This document shows, one piece after another, positions 1 through 12,539 of a DNA stretch of 64,000 nt. Each line of letters starts with the position of its first letter. The first letter of the stretch is position 1. The stretch comes from Cymbidium sinense. Lineage: Eukaryota; Streptophyta; Magnoliopsida; Asparagales; Orchidaceae. The position numbers were made by a program, and so were the translations under genes. The stretch is from assembly GCA_021442155.1 (NCBI GenBank), contig CM038222.1, positions 110,239,121 through 110,303,120 on the forward strand, given 5' to 3'. The notes beneath the pieces are model-generated. The model made no database searches, was not told where the DNA came from, and saw nothing but the letters and a program-made list of their open reading frames with translations.

Positions 1-92
<92 letters not shown>
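1..92. repeat. (AT)n microsatellite
   Basis: An uninterrupted AT dinucleotide run opens the window and probably continues to the left of it. Confidence 0.98.
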
Positions 93-96
<4 letters not shown>

Positions 97-2340
97 TGAT
101 GCTACTAATCAAGTTAAATTCAAGTGTGCAGGAAATTTTTTCAACTCTAGGTTCTTCAGTCAATATTAAAATGCTAAAGCTATTGGATATGGCCTAGGAG
201 GAAATTTTTCTAAGAATAACAATATTAAGGCAAATGAAATTCTAACTAAAATAAATAATAATTCAATCATTTTAAAATAATATATTTTAAGTTATCCATA
301 AATATTATATTTCATATTTACAATTATTCTTTAAAATTATTCATTTTTGGATAATGTGAACTAAATGCATAAACCATGTTACATTTATTGTGTTGTCATA
401 TAAGTTAAATTAATTTCACATTCCATTAAACTATTTCTATGCTAAAATATATTCATTATCCATTTATTGCATAAAATCAAATTATCCTGAAATTATTCTT
501 TATATTATTTTTCTCTCTCCTCTCCATTTTCTCTCCCATATCCTATTTTTCATCCTAAACCTTTTTGGCCGAATTTTTTCATGATTAATTATTAAATAAA
601 TTATGTGAGAGTTATTCAAATTATTTCTATAATTATCCCATATTTTTCTAAATTAAAAATTCATCTATTTGAATCTTTAATTTGAATTCTTTTAAATTAA
701 AATTAAATATTCTCTTGATTACATGTGGAAAATTGAACTTAGCTTTTTATTGAATATTTGTGGTTGATCTTATGCTACTCTAATTGAACTAATTTAAATT
801 AATTTGGGTTAATTCAATTTCAATTAAAATAAGCCATGAAATTTACCTCTTTCCTTTTATATAACTTTTATTTTTGAAAACTTCCCATGGCCAACTATAC
901 CCTTGGTTGCATTCAAATTAATCTCATGATGAATATTAATTTGAACTTACCTAAGATTTGATTTATCATCATTTAATTTGAATTGAGTGCATTAAATTAA
1001 ATTTCATCTACTTTAGGAAACAAGCTTGGCCAAATTTTTTAATATTCCTTGATTTTTATTAAATAAAGCATATAAATTTTCATCTCTTTCCTTCCTTCAA
1101 TAAATCAAGATAAATTGATTGAATATTCCATGATATTGCATTAAGTACTAATTGAATCCCATCATGGAAACTTCCTTATAAAATGATTTAAATTAAATTT
1201 GAATCACTTACCATGTATATTTTCCCTCTTCCTTGCCTTGGTTGAAATCCCTCTCATACAATTTCAATTTCAAATTAACTTTTAAATTAAACCAACCTTC
1301 CATATTAAATTCCCTCTTATTTCTCCTTGGCTGAATCATTCACTCAGGCAAATTAAATTTATTTTGATTGGCTTATGTTTAAATTAATTCCAAATGAGTT
1401 TCTCTACCATTTTTCCTTCTCTTGGTCGACCCTCATGACCCCTTGGATTATAAAAAATGTCTCTTATACTAGGTTAATCTCTCTTGGAAAAATCTCTCAT
1501 AGAAAATTTTCTCTCTTACCTAAATTCTTGTAAAACCTTTGGAGATCCTTTCTTAAAATCAAGTGCTAACCTCTTTATTCTTCTTCCATCTTCCAACCTA
1601 CAAGTTACTGGCTTGAACATTGCACAAAAGCAGTTGGTGGATTGGTGGAAATCCCTCTTGGCCGAAAGCTATTCAAGGTTCCTTTAATTTATTTTATTGT
1701 TACTCTTGTGTGAGACCTTGATTTCTTTCTTGGGCTAAGATTCTTTGGTATTTGGTCAATTTGATTTGTGCTTAACAAATCATTTCATACATTTTCTCAA
1801 GTTGGCCAAAAGCTTTGTTTGGTCTTGATTAAAGCTTTACGTTTTCAAACTCTTTTTTTCTCTTATTATTATATATGATTAAGTAAAACTTATGTTGTGA
1901 TAATTAGTTCATAAAGAGCACTTATAAGTTGCAAGTTTTCTTTTCTCTTAAATAGTCTCATTGTTTGTGTAAGTTTTATTCATTTTAAAAACATATTTTA
2001 TTTAAGTTTATGTGATTTAAAATTTCATTTTCATTTGATTTTTTGGAAAACTCTAAGTCCCTTTCTAATAAGTGATTGATTCAAGTTTCAAATCATAATT
2101 GTGCTATATTTCAAATCATAAATTAACAAGTTTCAAATCATAATTTTGTTATATTTCAAATCATAAATTAAATCATCTTGATTTCAAGTTATTATATTCA
2201 CATCAAATAGTTTAAACATTCACTTGCATCATACACATCTTCCATGTGATATCATTTCATTCATTTTTAAATACAAATTGATGTGAGCTCTCTTCCTTAC
2301 CTTTGTAATTACTTACCTTAATATTGTTGTAGTTGGATTA
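93..2340. other. AT-rich LTR-like non-coding tract
   Basis: About 2.2 kb of AT-rich DNA with no ORF showing a recognisable motif. The short ORF at 1484-1687 resembles no family I know. A short internal repeat based on TTTCAAATCATAAATT occurs at about 2080-2180. The tract runs without a break into a copia-LTR-like 3' end at 2340-2820, so it is probably the upstream part of the same degenerate LTR. That is inference from continuity and composition. Confidence 0.4.
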
Positions 2341-2820
2341 TGAGAGCAAAATAATTTTAAATTGAGAGTTAGATTCTTTTATAATCCACTTTCTTATTTT
2401 TATTGACTTGTACTTGCCTGTTAAGGAAAATATGTGGTTACATTGTACGTTTCCATTAACGAAAGTATGGTGTTGGGTTGTACTTTCCCATTAAGGAAAG
2501 TATGGTGTTGGGTTGTACTTGCCCGTGACGGAGAGTTTGGGATGTTTATTGTAATCTCAACTTTGTTTAGTAAAATCTTAGCCTAGGTAGCTAGGCATGG
2601 ATGTAGGTCAATTTTTGAATTTAGCTAAACTATGTAAAAATCTCTATGTTCTCTCTCTCTATTTTATGCATTTTACTTTTCTACAATAGTTGATTGTTGT
2701 TTTATTTCTCTAAAGCTTTATCATTAAAGATTGAGTTTTCTACAAATGTTTAAAATTAGTTTTTCTAAAATTATTTTTAAAAACCTAAGCCACCCCTCTT
2801 TGGTGTCATAGCCTCTTAAC
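2340..2820 (+). mobile_element. 3' end of a degenerate copia-type LTR
   Basis: The order of signals matches the 3' part of many plant Ty1/copia LTRs: a 'tatgagagcaaa' stretch, a minisatellite of GTACTT...AAGGAAAG units, 'catggatgtaggtcaa...ctatgtaaaaatctc', a T-rich polyadenylation-like stretch, and a terminal CCACCCCTCTTTGGTGTC block. That terminal block is the usual sequence at the end of such LTRs. No copia gag-pol follows, so this is a solo or truncated LTR. The family assignment rests on pattern memory, not on alignment. Confidence 0.5.
2408..2547 (+). repeat. 35-bp minisatellite, four units
   Basis: Units start with TTGTACTT/TTGTACGT at 2408, 2443, 2478 and 2513, an exact 35-bp period. 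Each has the form TTGTACTTKCCCRTTAAGG followed by AAAGTATGGTGTTGGG with some changes. It lies inside the copia-like LTR. Confidence 0.85.
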
Positions 2821-5500
2821 AGCCTTGTGATTGGACCACATGGGATCCATGTGGATCCAATGTTAAAAGACAGCATGGATGCAGGATCGATTGGAGCCAT
2901 CTAATCACATATTAAGTGGCCTAGATTCGATCTTGATTTTCTTAAGGGAATCAAATTAGGCAGTCTAATTATATCATAGACATCCATTCCAAATAAAAAA
3001 AATGAATGGCAATGATTTTACTTCTGAGCTCCCACTGAAGAATCGAGGGTCGTCCACTTTCAATGGCTGATTTTTGATTATAGAGGTGGTTTTTCTTCAT
3101 GGTTTTGATTATAAATCAATCAAGGATCAATTTACAAGAGATCAAAATGGCTTGATATCGATGGAGATCAATTTCATTTCACAAAGGATCATAACTGAAT
3201 GGAAGGGTGGCTGGCATGAGGCCATTCCTCACTAGCATTGATCATCAGCAACATGATCACTTTGAGCACCTTTGTCTCATCAAGATGAAGATATAAGAAC
3301 ATTTTGATGGACTTGTCTCCCTTCCGAATGGCTTAAAGACTGAGCTCGACCTCTTTACCATCAGCCTTGATCATTCTCCAGCTTGCTAGCTATGAGGGAA
3401 GGTTCGTTTGAGTTCACCTTGACCATGGAACATGTGGGGAAGGATAATTAGGAAGGAGGAGTTCTCCTCCCTAGTCTCTTTATTAAGCCCTGAAATTTCC
3501 CGCCAGTTGTGGTCGAATTCTAGCTTGCTGACAATGAGAAGCTAGGAAAAGGAATAGATTCATCTCCTCTTACTCTCTAGAAGGTGTTGAGATTCTTTTA
3601 ATTAAGAAACACTCACCTCTCTTCTCTCCATATATGGTTGAGAGCCATCTCCATTGTCAACAGCTTTGGCCGATCTCTGGTTCACCAGTGGCAAGGAACT
3701 CCAAGGAAGAGTCATTTCGCTCCCTTTCTACCATATGATTATGTTGGAGAGCTTCAATTGAGGAGAGAATCTCTCCTTTCTTCTCTTAACTCTTTTTCCA
3801 TAAGCTTCTCCCATGGAGAAGTCAAGTGAAGGTTGTCCATGGTGATTGGAAGCTTTAGATGTTCACTTTAAGAGGTGGTTACCTAATTGGAGTGAATCCA
3901 AATCAAATAAATGAGGAATGGAGGAGGGATGGAGGAAGTGCAATTAAGTTTTTCATTTCATGTATGAATTTCTAGATTTCCCTCTTCTCATGCTCCACAT
4001 CAGTCCACCTCATCTCTTCAGAATGATAATTAGTTATTTTCACTTCATTTAGACTAAAGCATGATCAATCCTAAGCAGGTTGGAGGTGACCTTTTAGTTA
4101 GCTTAGTTTAATTTGGTTGGATTTGGTGATGGAATTTAGTTTGATGCCATTTGGATTCAAATGGATTTGAGTGGTTTGATTGTATTCATTTTAACTAATT
4201 GATCTTTGATTTGAGTTTCAATTAATGTTGGTTGTCCAATAGATAATTTGGAAACCAATTAATTCATGCCACATGGGATTTGATGTGGTTTAAGGCTAGT
4301 TGACCAATTTGATCTAAAATGGATCAACTTGATTCTCCTAACCTCGTTGGATATTTTAAAATTTAGATTTAGGTTCAATTGTGGGTATTTGATCATTTAT
4401 GATATTTCTAATTGATTGATTTCATTGGATTTGGAATTGATTTCATTTTGATTTAAATGGTTTAAGTTAAGTTCAATTGAGTTAAATAACCAATTTGACT
4501 CAATTAAGGTATCTTTAGACTCCAATCATGTTTAATTAAATATCTAGGATAATTTAGAGTAATTAATTTTATTTCATTTGAAGTTGATTTTGATTTTGAC
4601 CTTTTTCACTCAAATTGGGCTTAAAGGGTTAATTTGAATTCATTTGGGTAAAATTAATCAAATTAAATGCAAATAATTATTGAATTATATTTATTTATGA
4701 TTCTTAAATTATTTTTAATAATTTATTTATATTAATTTTAATTTTATTTTGATTTAGGTTTAATAAGGTTCATTTGAGTCTATTTGGATCAAATGACCTA
4801 ATTAACCCATTTGAGATCTTATTGGATATAGATTTATTTAGATTCATATTTAAGCATGTTCATTTAATGATTTTGAGTTTTGGAATGATATAATTTGGTT
4901 GAATTTGATGGGTTGACCTTTTGACTTGGTGGGACCCACATAGATGAATTCTAGGTCAAATGATCTTTTTGACTATTATGAATCCCACTAAATTTATTTT
5001 TAGGTTCATTTTATGTTTGTGGATTAATTTTATACTTTTCAATTAATTTGATTTAGATTTATTTTAATTTTATTTAAATTTCCTTGGATTTAGGTGATTT
5101 TGAGCTTAAATGGGTAAATTGGGTCAACCATCTCAACTACATCAATCTAAGCTCAATTAAATTTAGATTTCAGTTTATATATTTTTGTTTTATATTCTTA
5201 ATAAATTTTAGGGCTTGATGAGGTTGATCTAATCAAATTAGGTTGGGTCAATTCCTAAAAAGATTCACTAGGATGACCTAGACTTTCACCTTATGACATT
5301 GAGTTTGATTTGGTCTTTAATTTTGATTTTAAATTTGATTTTGGGTTTTAAATTTATATTTAATTTATTATATGATTTTGATTTATTTATACACCTAATC
5401 ACTAAGAGTAGTGTCTTAAGTGCTTAATTAGAAAGTTCCTAATCTAAGATTAAGAATCCTAATTAGTAAGATTAGAGATAATGTCAACCTCTTCCAAATA
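2821..5500 (+). repeat. dispersed repeat family C, copy 1 (plus)
   Basis: A moderately GC leader (2821-4000, with short Met ORFs of no recognisable family) passes into a T/G-rich tract full of TTGGATT and GGTCAA phrases. It ends with 'cacctaatcactaagag..gtgtcttaag' and 'tcaacctcttccaaatatgaggtcaac'. The same order of blocks recurs at 23230-25990 (plus) and, reversed, at 42740-43690 and 60240-64000. There is no coding capacity. It could be a long LTR or a non-autonomous element; I cannot name the family. Confidence 0.65.
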
Positions 5501-8130
5501 TGAGGTCAACAATTACTCTCTTTATAATATAATTCATTCACCTTTGCAACTAAGTTTTTTTTACAAAGTTTAAATTAAGTTTTAATTTTAAAATTAATTT
5601 ATTTACCTAATTTACCCTCCTCTTAGGTGCCATAGCTTCTTAACAAAATGTAGAAGAATGCTTAGTTCAAATCTCATGGATATATCATAATGAACTATAA
5701 CAGTTTAGCTTAGGAAGGTAATCAACCCAACTCAATTGAAATATGCTAAGTCAACAATCATGAGTTGTGTCATCTAGAGTTAATCTCATGGATTTGGATT
5801 AAGAAAAGAAATATAAGGATTCCTAGATCAGATCTTCTAAGAGAAAAGGCTAGAAAGGTGTAGAATATCTAGTCTTAATAAGAGTAAATACATGCCTATG
5901 GAAAGAAAGAATGTGTGATTGCCTTGTTATATGATTGTATCATCAACATCAAACTAACAAACCTATTTTGGTCAAGCTATCATTACCTAGTGTACTAAAA
6001 CTTTTATAATCTTTAATCAAAACCATGGTTACCTAAAATTCTTTCCTAAAGAAGTTATGCATGATACATAAATTATATGTTCTTAATTAATTTCTAATGC
6101 ATGTTTAGGTTAAGACCATATTATAATTGTAGCAAATGATTAACGTATGGAAGACTCATCTATATACCTTATTCTAATGATATAAAAAAGTCAAGAGGTT
6201 TTAATTTATAAGAAATTAGCTATAAAGGATCTTAATTTTAATATTTAAAAGGTTATCTTAGTCATTTTTTAAGTTGATTAAGATTTATTAAAGTTAGTAG
6301 AAATTGTAAATTTTTAGTCTAAGAGCCTATCATCCAATATAGATCCTAGACAACCACATTAAAATAAATAAAAAGAAATGAAACAAAGAAAATAAAATAA
6401 TATAACTAAACAATCATTATATTGTGATGGTTATAAAACAATAATGATAAATATGGTAGTGTGGCTAAGCATATGCTTATGCATACCCAGTTGAATGAAA
6501 AGTACACAAGGGTAGCCAAACTCAACCAACGAATATAAGTTCGAACAAATTTCATAAATAAAATATAAATTAAGTTTCTATCTGGCACTAGTCATTCTTC
6601 TAGTTTGAAGTATGTGTTCATCTTTCAAGACATGGTGTCTCTAAGCCCTAGGTCGAAAAAACTAGTTTATATTTTATTTTTACATAAGAAAAATCCACAA
6701 AGTGTTAAAAATAGAAAAGCTCCTAATTAAAATGGTACCATTGCTGCATAAGAAGTAACACATCACAAAGTAAATGTGATATCATGAATTATTATTTTGA
6801 AGCATGGCCTCCCATAAATTAAAGGTGTTGTAGAAACATCTAGCTCTTGCAAAAAATATATTTCTTACTTAGTAATAATATAATGGTAGAACAGTGTAGC
6901 ACATTGCAATTTATGCAATCAATTAAAATAAAATAATTCAAGCCATGATCTTGCAACCTTTCCTTGAATGACCAAAAGGGTAAAATAAATAAACTGACCT
7001 ACCTAAAACCTTCCTATGCTAACAACTAAAAAGTTTTGAACTATAACAGAACATAAGTGTGTGTAAGTTATTTTATTCTTGGAGATAGTTTTATATGATT
7101 TTGACTTACCAAACTAAGTCAAGAAGGTTACTCAGTTATTCTAAAGCTTATTAGTTTATATATTTTTTATTATAAATGAAGTGATAGACTTTAGCTATTT
7201 AAGTACCATCAATTGGTCATATAAGAATTTAATTATGATTAAATAATCTTATTATTAAATAAATTTCCATCTAATAATAAAAAAGTAAGCATTACTTAGG
7301 ATAACCTGAAGGAAAGTGCAAATAGTCATAATTTACCTGCAGTGCTGACTATCATATGTATGCATCTATTTGATAAATAGAAGTTAACACACTAAACTAA
7401 GAAATGAAAAGTTGATATTTAAGCAAAGCTTGAATACCAAAGTTCTTAAAATGAAGTGATATAAAGATTATGATATTCAAGGTGTTGAGATGATAGTGAA
7501 TTGATATTATCCATTCAAAGTGACAGAAATGGGACGAAGTATAGGTGTATACCTAAGTCATGGAATTGTTTAGTCTTAGTGACTGACTAAACTAAGGAAT
7601 AAATTGATCATGTCTTTATGAAGAAGTCGGATGAAGACTAACCAATAGTGGTTGGTCAATCCTAATTGAACTTGATCAAAATGGATGGTCAAGTTCATCT
7701 GGTAAATCAAGTAGGGTTGTAAGAAGCAAACTATATTAGGAAATCAGAATTAATGGTCAAGTTCATCTGGTAAATCAAGTAGGGTTGCAAGAAGTAAACT
7801 ATATTTGGAATTAGTTAGGTTATAGTGTGATTGACTAACTCATAATGATTTATCGATCATAATTGTAAGTGTATACCCAAATTAGCAAAGTGAATGATGT
7901 TGGACCACCTAGAGAGGTAATGTTAGAATGAGCCCAAATCTATGGGAGAATAGTCACACATTCATCCCAAGTGTGGCGCTATAAGAAGGACTTGGATCAT
8001 ACAACATCTAAGCAAGAAATGACCATACTCTTCCATAGCTAGTGAGTGACAAAGGAAAGTGCAAATAATCATAGTTCAATGACTCAGCTTTAACTTGCAA
8101 GTAAATATGGATGGCAAGCTCTTGTAACTA
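5500..8130 (+). repeat. LTR-like junction plus dispersed repeat B, copy 1
   Basis: At 5612-5642 a second 'taccctcctcttaggtgcc' LTR-end block occurs, close to the one at 2790-2820. After it, 5646-7300 resembles 20200-22900 in the same orientation. Both contain 'taagttgattaagattt', then an 'agagcctaycay' block, then a 'gtagccraactc' block in the same order. No protein motif is visible. The remainder, to about 8130, is AT-rich DNA that may be the 5' leader of the Tat element whose gag follows. Confidence 0.5.
7684..7819 (+). repeat. 68-bp tandem duplication
   Basis: The phrase beginning GGTCAAGTTCATCTGG starts at 7687 and again at 7755. The two nearly identical copies extend through 'gtagggttg.aagaag.aaactatatt'. 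Confidence 0.85.
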
Positions 8131-8251
8131 GCCATCAAGTTTGCCACTCAACTAAGCATACTCGCCTCAAATCAAGGTGAGCTTCGAATTGTACTCGACC
8201 TACTTTATCTATACTTATCATATGTAATAACACCCCTTTAAAAACATAAAA

Positions 8252-8285
8252 GTGGGTGGGGTGGGGGGCACTTCTCCTCTGGGGG
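8252..8285 (+). other. G-quadruplex-capable tract
   Basis: G runs of 3, 4, 6 and 5 are separated by loops of 1, 1 and 12 bases, which is a canonical G4 pattern. It lies just before the E1 gag remnant, in its leader region. Folding is not shown by sequence alone. Confidence 0.6.
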
Positions 8286-8459
8286 TTTTTCTTTCTCTTC
8301 TTTGTGTCCCTAGTATTAACACTCAGATTTAAAGAGAAATATAAATCATTTATTCTCCCACTCTTTTTCCTATTTCTATTTACATTCTTTTGCTTAACCT
8401 TATTTTTAGATATCTCAGAAGGCTCTTCTCCTACCCATAAATAGATTTGATTTATCATC

Positions 8460-9480
8460 CTTTTAGGTGCAGTGAGCATGGATGAGGCCAAGAACTAGAA
8501 GTTAGATATAAATCAAAGTAGGACCCCTAGCATTGGATCACTCAGTAGGCATGGAGTAGAACAATGATTTTCCATGCAATAAGACTTGACGGATATGAAA
8601 GATGGATCACTTGCCTCATATAGACAGCTATAAAGAAAGTACACCACAAAGAACCATGGGTTAAGGAGAATGAAGGATCTATGGGGTTGGTGACTCATCT
8701 AGCCCACTAAGATACAAGAACATTATCTAAAACCACTAAATTGGATGACAAGTTTTATTATGCAAGTGAAGAAGAAGATGCGATGAAGAAGTAGCCTCAA
8801 CCAACCAATATTTTCTCCATAAAGATCGCTAAACCTTGCCTCCCATAAAGGTTCAAGATCTCGCATCTAGAATTATACAAAGGTCGAACATACCCAATAA
8901 ATCATATAGCTTACTTTGAGTCAACAACATTGTTATTAGATTTGGATGACATAATGAAGTGTTGCCTCTTCTTCACCACCTTCAAAAGCTTATCCCTTAA
9001 GTGGTTCTCAGACCTTCCTATAGGGGTCATAACCTCATTTGTTGATTTCAAGAGAATGTTTACCACGCAATTCACTAGTACTCGGAAATCATTGAAAAGT
9101 TCCCAAGCTATCTTATAGATGAAATAGAAACCTAGCAAGTCTTTGAGAAAGTTGATCACCCACTTCCAGTGAGAATTATTGGAGGCTAAATATTTGGAAC
9201 CCATAGTCACCTAGGAAGTACTTGCTTAAGGCATAAGAGAGGGACCCTTCAGATATGTTGTTGTGCTTTAACAACATAAAACACTTGCTAAGTTACTAGA
9301 GTTATCGAACAACCACATGAATGTTGAGGAGTACAATGAAGTCATCCGGTTAACACCATTGACTCAGATAAAGGATTCGATGAAAAGATCATCTCTACAA
9401 TAGTTGCCTAGAGATAGGTTTTGAACTTGAAGGCCAAACAAAAGAAGATGAACTAATGCATAATCACCAGGGTAAGATTT
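8460..9480 (+). pseudogene. Tat-type Ty3/gypsy gag (element E1), degenerate
   Basis: Gag forms the virus-like particle of the retrotransposon. Three-frame reading gives a broken retrotransposon gag domain. A segment beginning near 8800 reads PFSQNIFSIKIAKPCLPYK. It is followed at 8930-9118 by FFTTFKSLSLKWFSDLPIG and a serine/phenylalanine-rich stretch, matching the family pattern F-x-T-L-x-G-x-A-x-x-W-F-x-x-L-P. The reading frame shifts several times after 9118 and contains stops. Upstream of 8800 the frame is not interpretable. The matching protease and pol lie at 38220-41240, displaced by the E2 insertion. Calling this Tat/RIRE2-like is based on the gag and zinc-knuckle style. Confidence 0.75.
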
Positions 9481-9547
9481 TAGAAATCCTACAACTTACT
9501 ATCAAGAAGTTGACTATCTTCCACCAACTCTAGCAACCCCTCTTAGG

Positions 9548-9820
9548 GTGTCAATGGCAGAGTTGATGGAGGCTATCAAAAATAAAGAGTACTTTATGTG
9601 GCCATCACTTATGAAAGTTGATGGAATTTACAACTTCTCAAGGTACTATGTCTATCACTATGATCATGGTCATGACACCAAAGAGTGCCATCATCTAAGG
9701 AGTCTAGTTGATGAGTTAATTAAAGTGGGAAAGCTCAATAATTTTAGTAGGAGGAAGTTTGAGGAAATCATTGAAACTGATGATAAACTTGTGCCCACAC
9801 ATATTGTCTATATTTAAGAG
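9548..9820 (+). pseudogene. E1 gag C-terminus with zinc-knuckle-like motif
   Basis: An 89-residue open stretch. After 'ELMEAIKNKEYFMWP', a typical pre-knuckle segment, comes RYYVYHYDHGHDTKECHHLR and then a 'VDELIKVGKL' helix. In Tat Gag proteins this segment is usually K-Y-C-x-F-H-x-D-H-G-H-x-T-E-E-C. Here the first cysteine is replaced by tyrosine, while the histidines and last cysteine remain. The frame then degrades to 10032, where E2 begins. The start codon is only the first Met of the open stretch, not a true initiation site. Confidence 0.75.
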
Positions 9821-11625
9821 TCATACCTACCATCATCAAAGGAAACAAAAAGTTCTCATGAAAAGTAAGTCTAAAAAATCTATGGTTCAAAGAAGTGAAC
9901 TCAACCACCATGCTATGAGCACTATCTATTGATCGATCAAACAAATACCTTTGAGGATTCTCTTTCACTCATCAAACAAACCTTTGAGGATGCTCTTCAC
10001 CTTCTTCAATGAGATGGGTAGAAGTATATTTTTCATTAGGTAGATTGATATATATTCAACCAAATTTCCCTTAACATTATGTTAGGGTTCTTTTATATCT
10101 AAGGTTATACTTCTTATTTACTCAAGCCTTCATAGTTAATTACCTCTTATAGTAGTAAACAAACATAACTCTCTTATATGCATTGGTGTTTAATTGTTTA
10201 TATCTCTCTGATATGCATTGGTGTTTAATGGTTTACATAATATGGCATAAATCGCTATCATTTAACTTAAAGTGTATATTTGGGTGGGTGGGGGGATTTA
10301 TGATGACATGTATAATTAAGATTCCAAGGCTCTATCATCCTGGGATATCGTGGCCCCTAGTCTACTTAGCCAAGGAGGAAATAGTTACTGATCTAAGAAT
10401 CATTATCAGCATCCATTAGTCGATCATCTAAGGTGTTCTTGTAAACTTGGGATGATATTTATCTAAGGTGATAAATTTTCAGTGAACCTTAGCTAATAAA
10501 ATTTTTTTGGCCTATTAAATATATTACACAATTCATGGATCAAGGTGAAAAACCCTTAGGAAACATACGGGGTATTTCCATGACCAAAATATAGTAGAGA
10601 CATATAAAATCCAAGCCACTCAGTCAGAGGGTTCGGGTCGTATCCACATTTCATGTGGTGTCATTTGGTAAAGCTATGCAGATAGAGGACATAGGCCACA
10701 TCCTTTCTGGTAAGAGATTATTTGAGAATGAACATAGATATATTTATTTTAACATTACCTATTTATAAGCAAAGATTTTCTTAGCTTATCATCTTTGACA
10801 AATAATGATGGATGGGTGGATGATTATTTACTTTATGTTATTTTAAATGATGAATTTCATTTAATTTAAGCATATCCCCTCTTGATGAACTTTTCAACCA
10901 ACACAACCATCATCAGGGAATGATTATTTTTTTACTAACCTGGACCCAATCATAAGACCCAAGGGAGAAATTAACCCATGCAATATCCTCAAATATTTTA
11001 TTTAGATTTATAATATATGTGTTGGGGCATATGTAAATAATTTAGATCTATTTTTATTAAGTGCATTGGTGCTGAAAATATGACACCTAGATGTTTATTA
11101 AAGTACACCTTAGCACTAGATAGCATTGTAGTGCTATCAAATTAGTGCCTTGGCATTCAGTGATTAGGACTGTAGCATTATAGGGCAGGTATTTGTGCTT
11201 TAAATAGTAAAGGAGCAGCACCTCGATTGTATAAACACAGTACTGTAGTGCTTAATGATAGATTTATTTAGCTTATTTTATTTAGGTTGACCAGTGCCTT
11301 AATGATAATCATGTAGGACCTATGGTCTATTCAATAAAGCTAGCAGACGGACAAGCACTTTAAATGAAAGAAGGATAAACTTTTTGACTAGTACTATAGG
11401 CTACATTAGAGTGCCAAGTTGCCACATTAATGTCTGAAACATTCTTCAATTATGAAATTAACAGTAATAAATACTCTTTTGACCAGCATAGTAATTAACT
11501 TGACTAGCTCCCTAGCACCTGGATGCTACATGTGAGTTTTGTGGTGTTGGTTCCTATTCCAAAACTCGAGAGCTTAGACCCTTGCACTGCCTAATTTTTC
11601 CTTTATGTATTCTCCATTCCTTAAA

Positions 11626-11649
11626 TCTCTCTCTCTCTCTCTCTCTCTC
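11626..11649 (+). repeat. short (CT)n tract in left LTR
   Basis: About 24 bp of CT. It corresponds to the much longer CT tract at 35011-35111 in the right LTR. Confidence 0.9.
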
Positions 11650-11689
11650 ATTCTTTTAGCTTTCTCCCATACAAAATAAGTAATCATTC

Positions 11690-12367
11690 GCTTGCTAGCA
11701 AGAGGAGGACTACTTCAAGTTAGGCTAACATGTTTGTTAGCGTGGAAGCTGGAGAGAGGTATCAACATGCCCTCACTAACAAGAAGCTCAACCTAGAAAG
11801 GAGCTTCTATAGCCCTGTGGGAGAGTAGAAGGGGTGATCAATGGACATAGCTGGGCGAAATTGGCCTACGAGAATAACTCTTGCATCATCCCCATGGGGC
11901 GAGAGTTTTTCGCCAACATGAAGGAGTATTAGTATAGAAAAGTCTTCATTCGGGAGAAGCTGGTAGGTTTAGATAACACTACCATCAATGCATATTATGA
12001 ATTTCCAAATGTGGCTTATGATCAATATTTTTCCTATTATAACAAGCACTCAGATTTTGATGAAATTCTTGGTTTTTTCACTAGTAAAAATGCTAATGTT
12101 AGAAAAAAAATTAAGGAGAGAGGTGGATGAGTGTAGCCACAAGCAGAGGGTGTTAGAAAAAAAAAATTTAATTATCACATGGCTCACCAACAAAAGTAAT
12201 TATTCTATATGGCCCAGTTCAATACAGCTCTGGTCCATATATTTGAAAATTATGGTCTTAGAGATCCAAGTCAGGCTTCTTTAATTGTGGTGCCTCAATA
12301 TCCCCCTTATGTAGTTACTTCACCAAAGCCAGAAACAAAAAATGAAGAGGAGGATTATGACTGCTAG
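11690..12367 (+). pseudogene. PF20167-type plant transposon protein remnant, left LTR
   Basis: Plus-strand reading, with frameshifts, gives GERYQHALTNKKLNLERSFY, then 'MGREFFANMKEY', 'KVFIREKLVGLDNTTINAYY' and 'FPNVAYDQYFSYYNKHSDF'. This is the N-terminal half of the 'putative plant transposon protein' domain: a Y-x-x-L-x-x-K-x-L-x-x-E-R block, then REFYANM, then an R-G-K-x-V-x-F-D-x-x-x-I-N-x-Y-Y block. Relative to the right LTR copy about 430 bp in the middle are missing, so the helical C-terminal half is lost. The end still shows the acidic 'EEEDYDC' tail before a stop. It runs antisense to E2 gag-pol. Confidence 0.65.
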
Positions 12368-12539
12368 TTTTCCCGTCTTTCCTTTTTCTTCTTTTTTTTT
12401 ATTTTGTATTTTCTCTTCTCTTTTTTTATTTTTATTATAATATTTTTTGTAATAGGAATTTTTTATTTAATTAAGATGTGTTTTCTTCATTTCTACTCTT
12501 TTGTGTTTGTCACTTTGCAATGCTCCAAGATTTAAAATT

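Noticed and set aside
8135..8491. ORF pair on opposite strands before E1 gag
   Set aside because: No family resemblance, composition driven by a G-rich tract and T-runs, and out of frame with gag.
10033..10037. TCATT matching the bases after 38128 as a target duplication
   Set aside because: TCATT at 10033 aligns with the first bases of the other LTR (TGATT), so it is inside the LTR and the match is probably chance.
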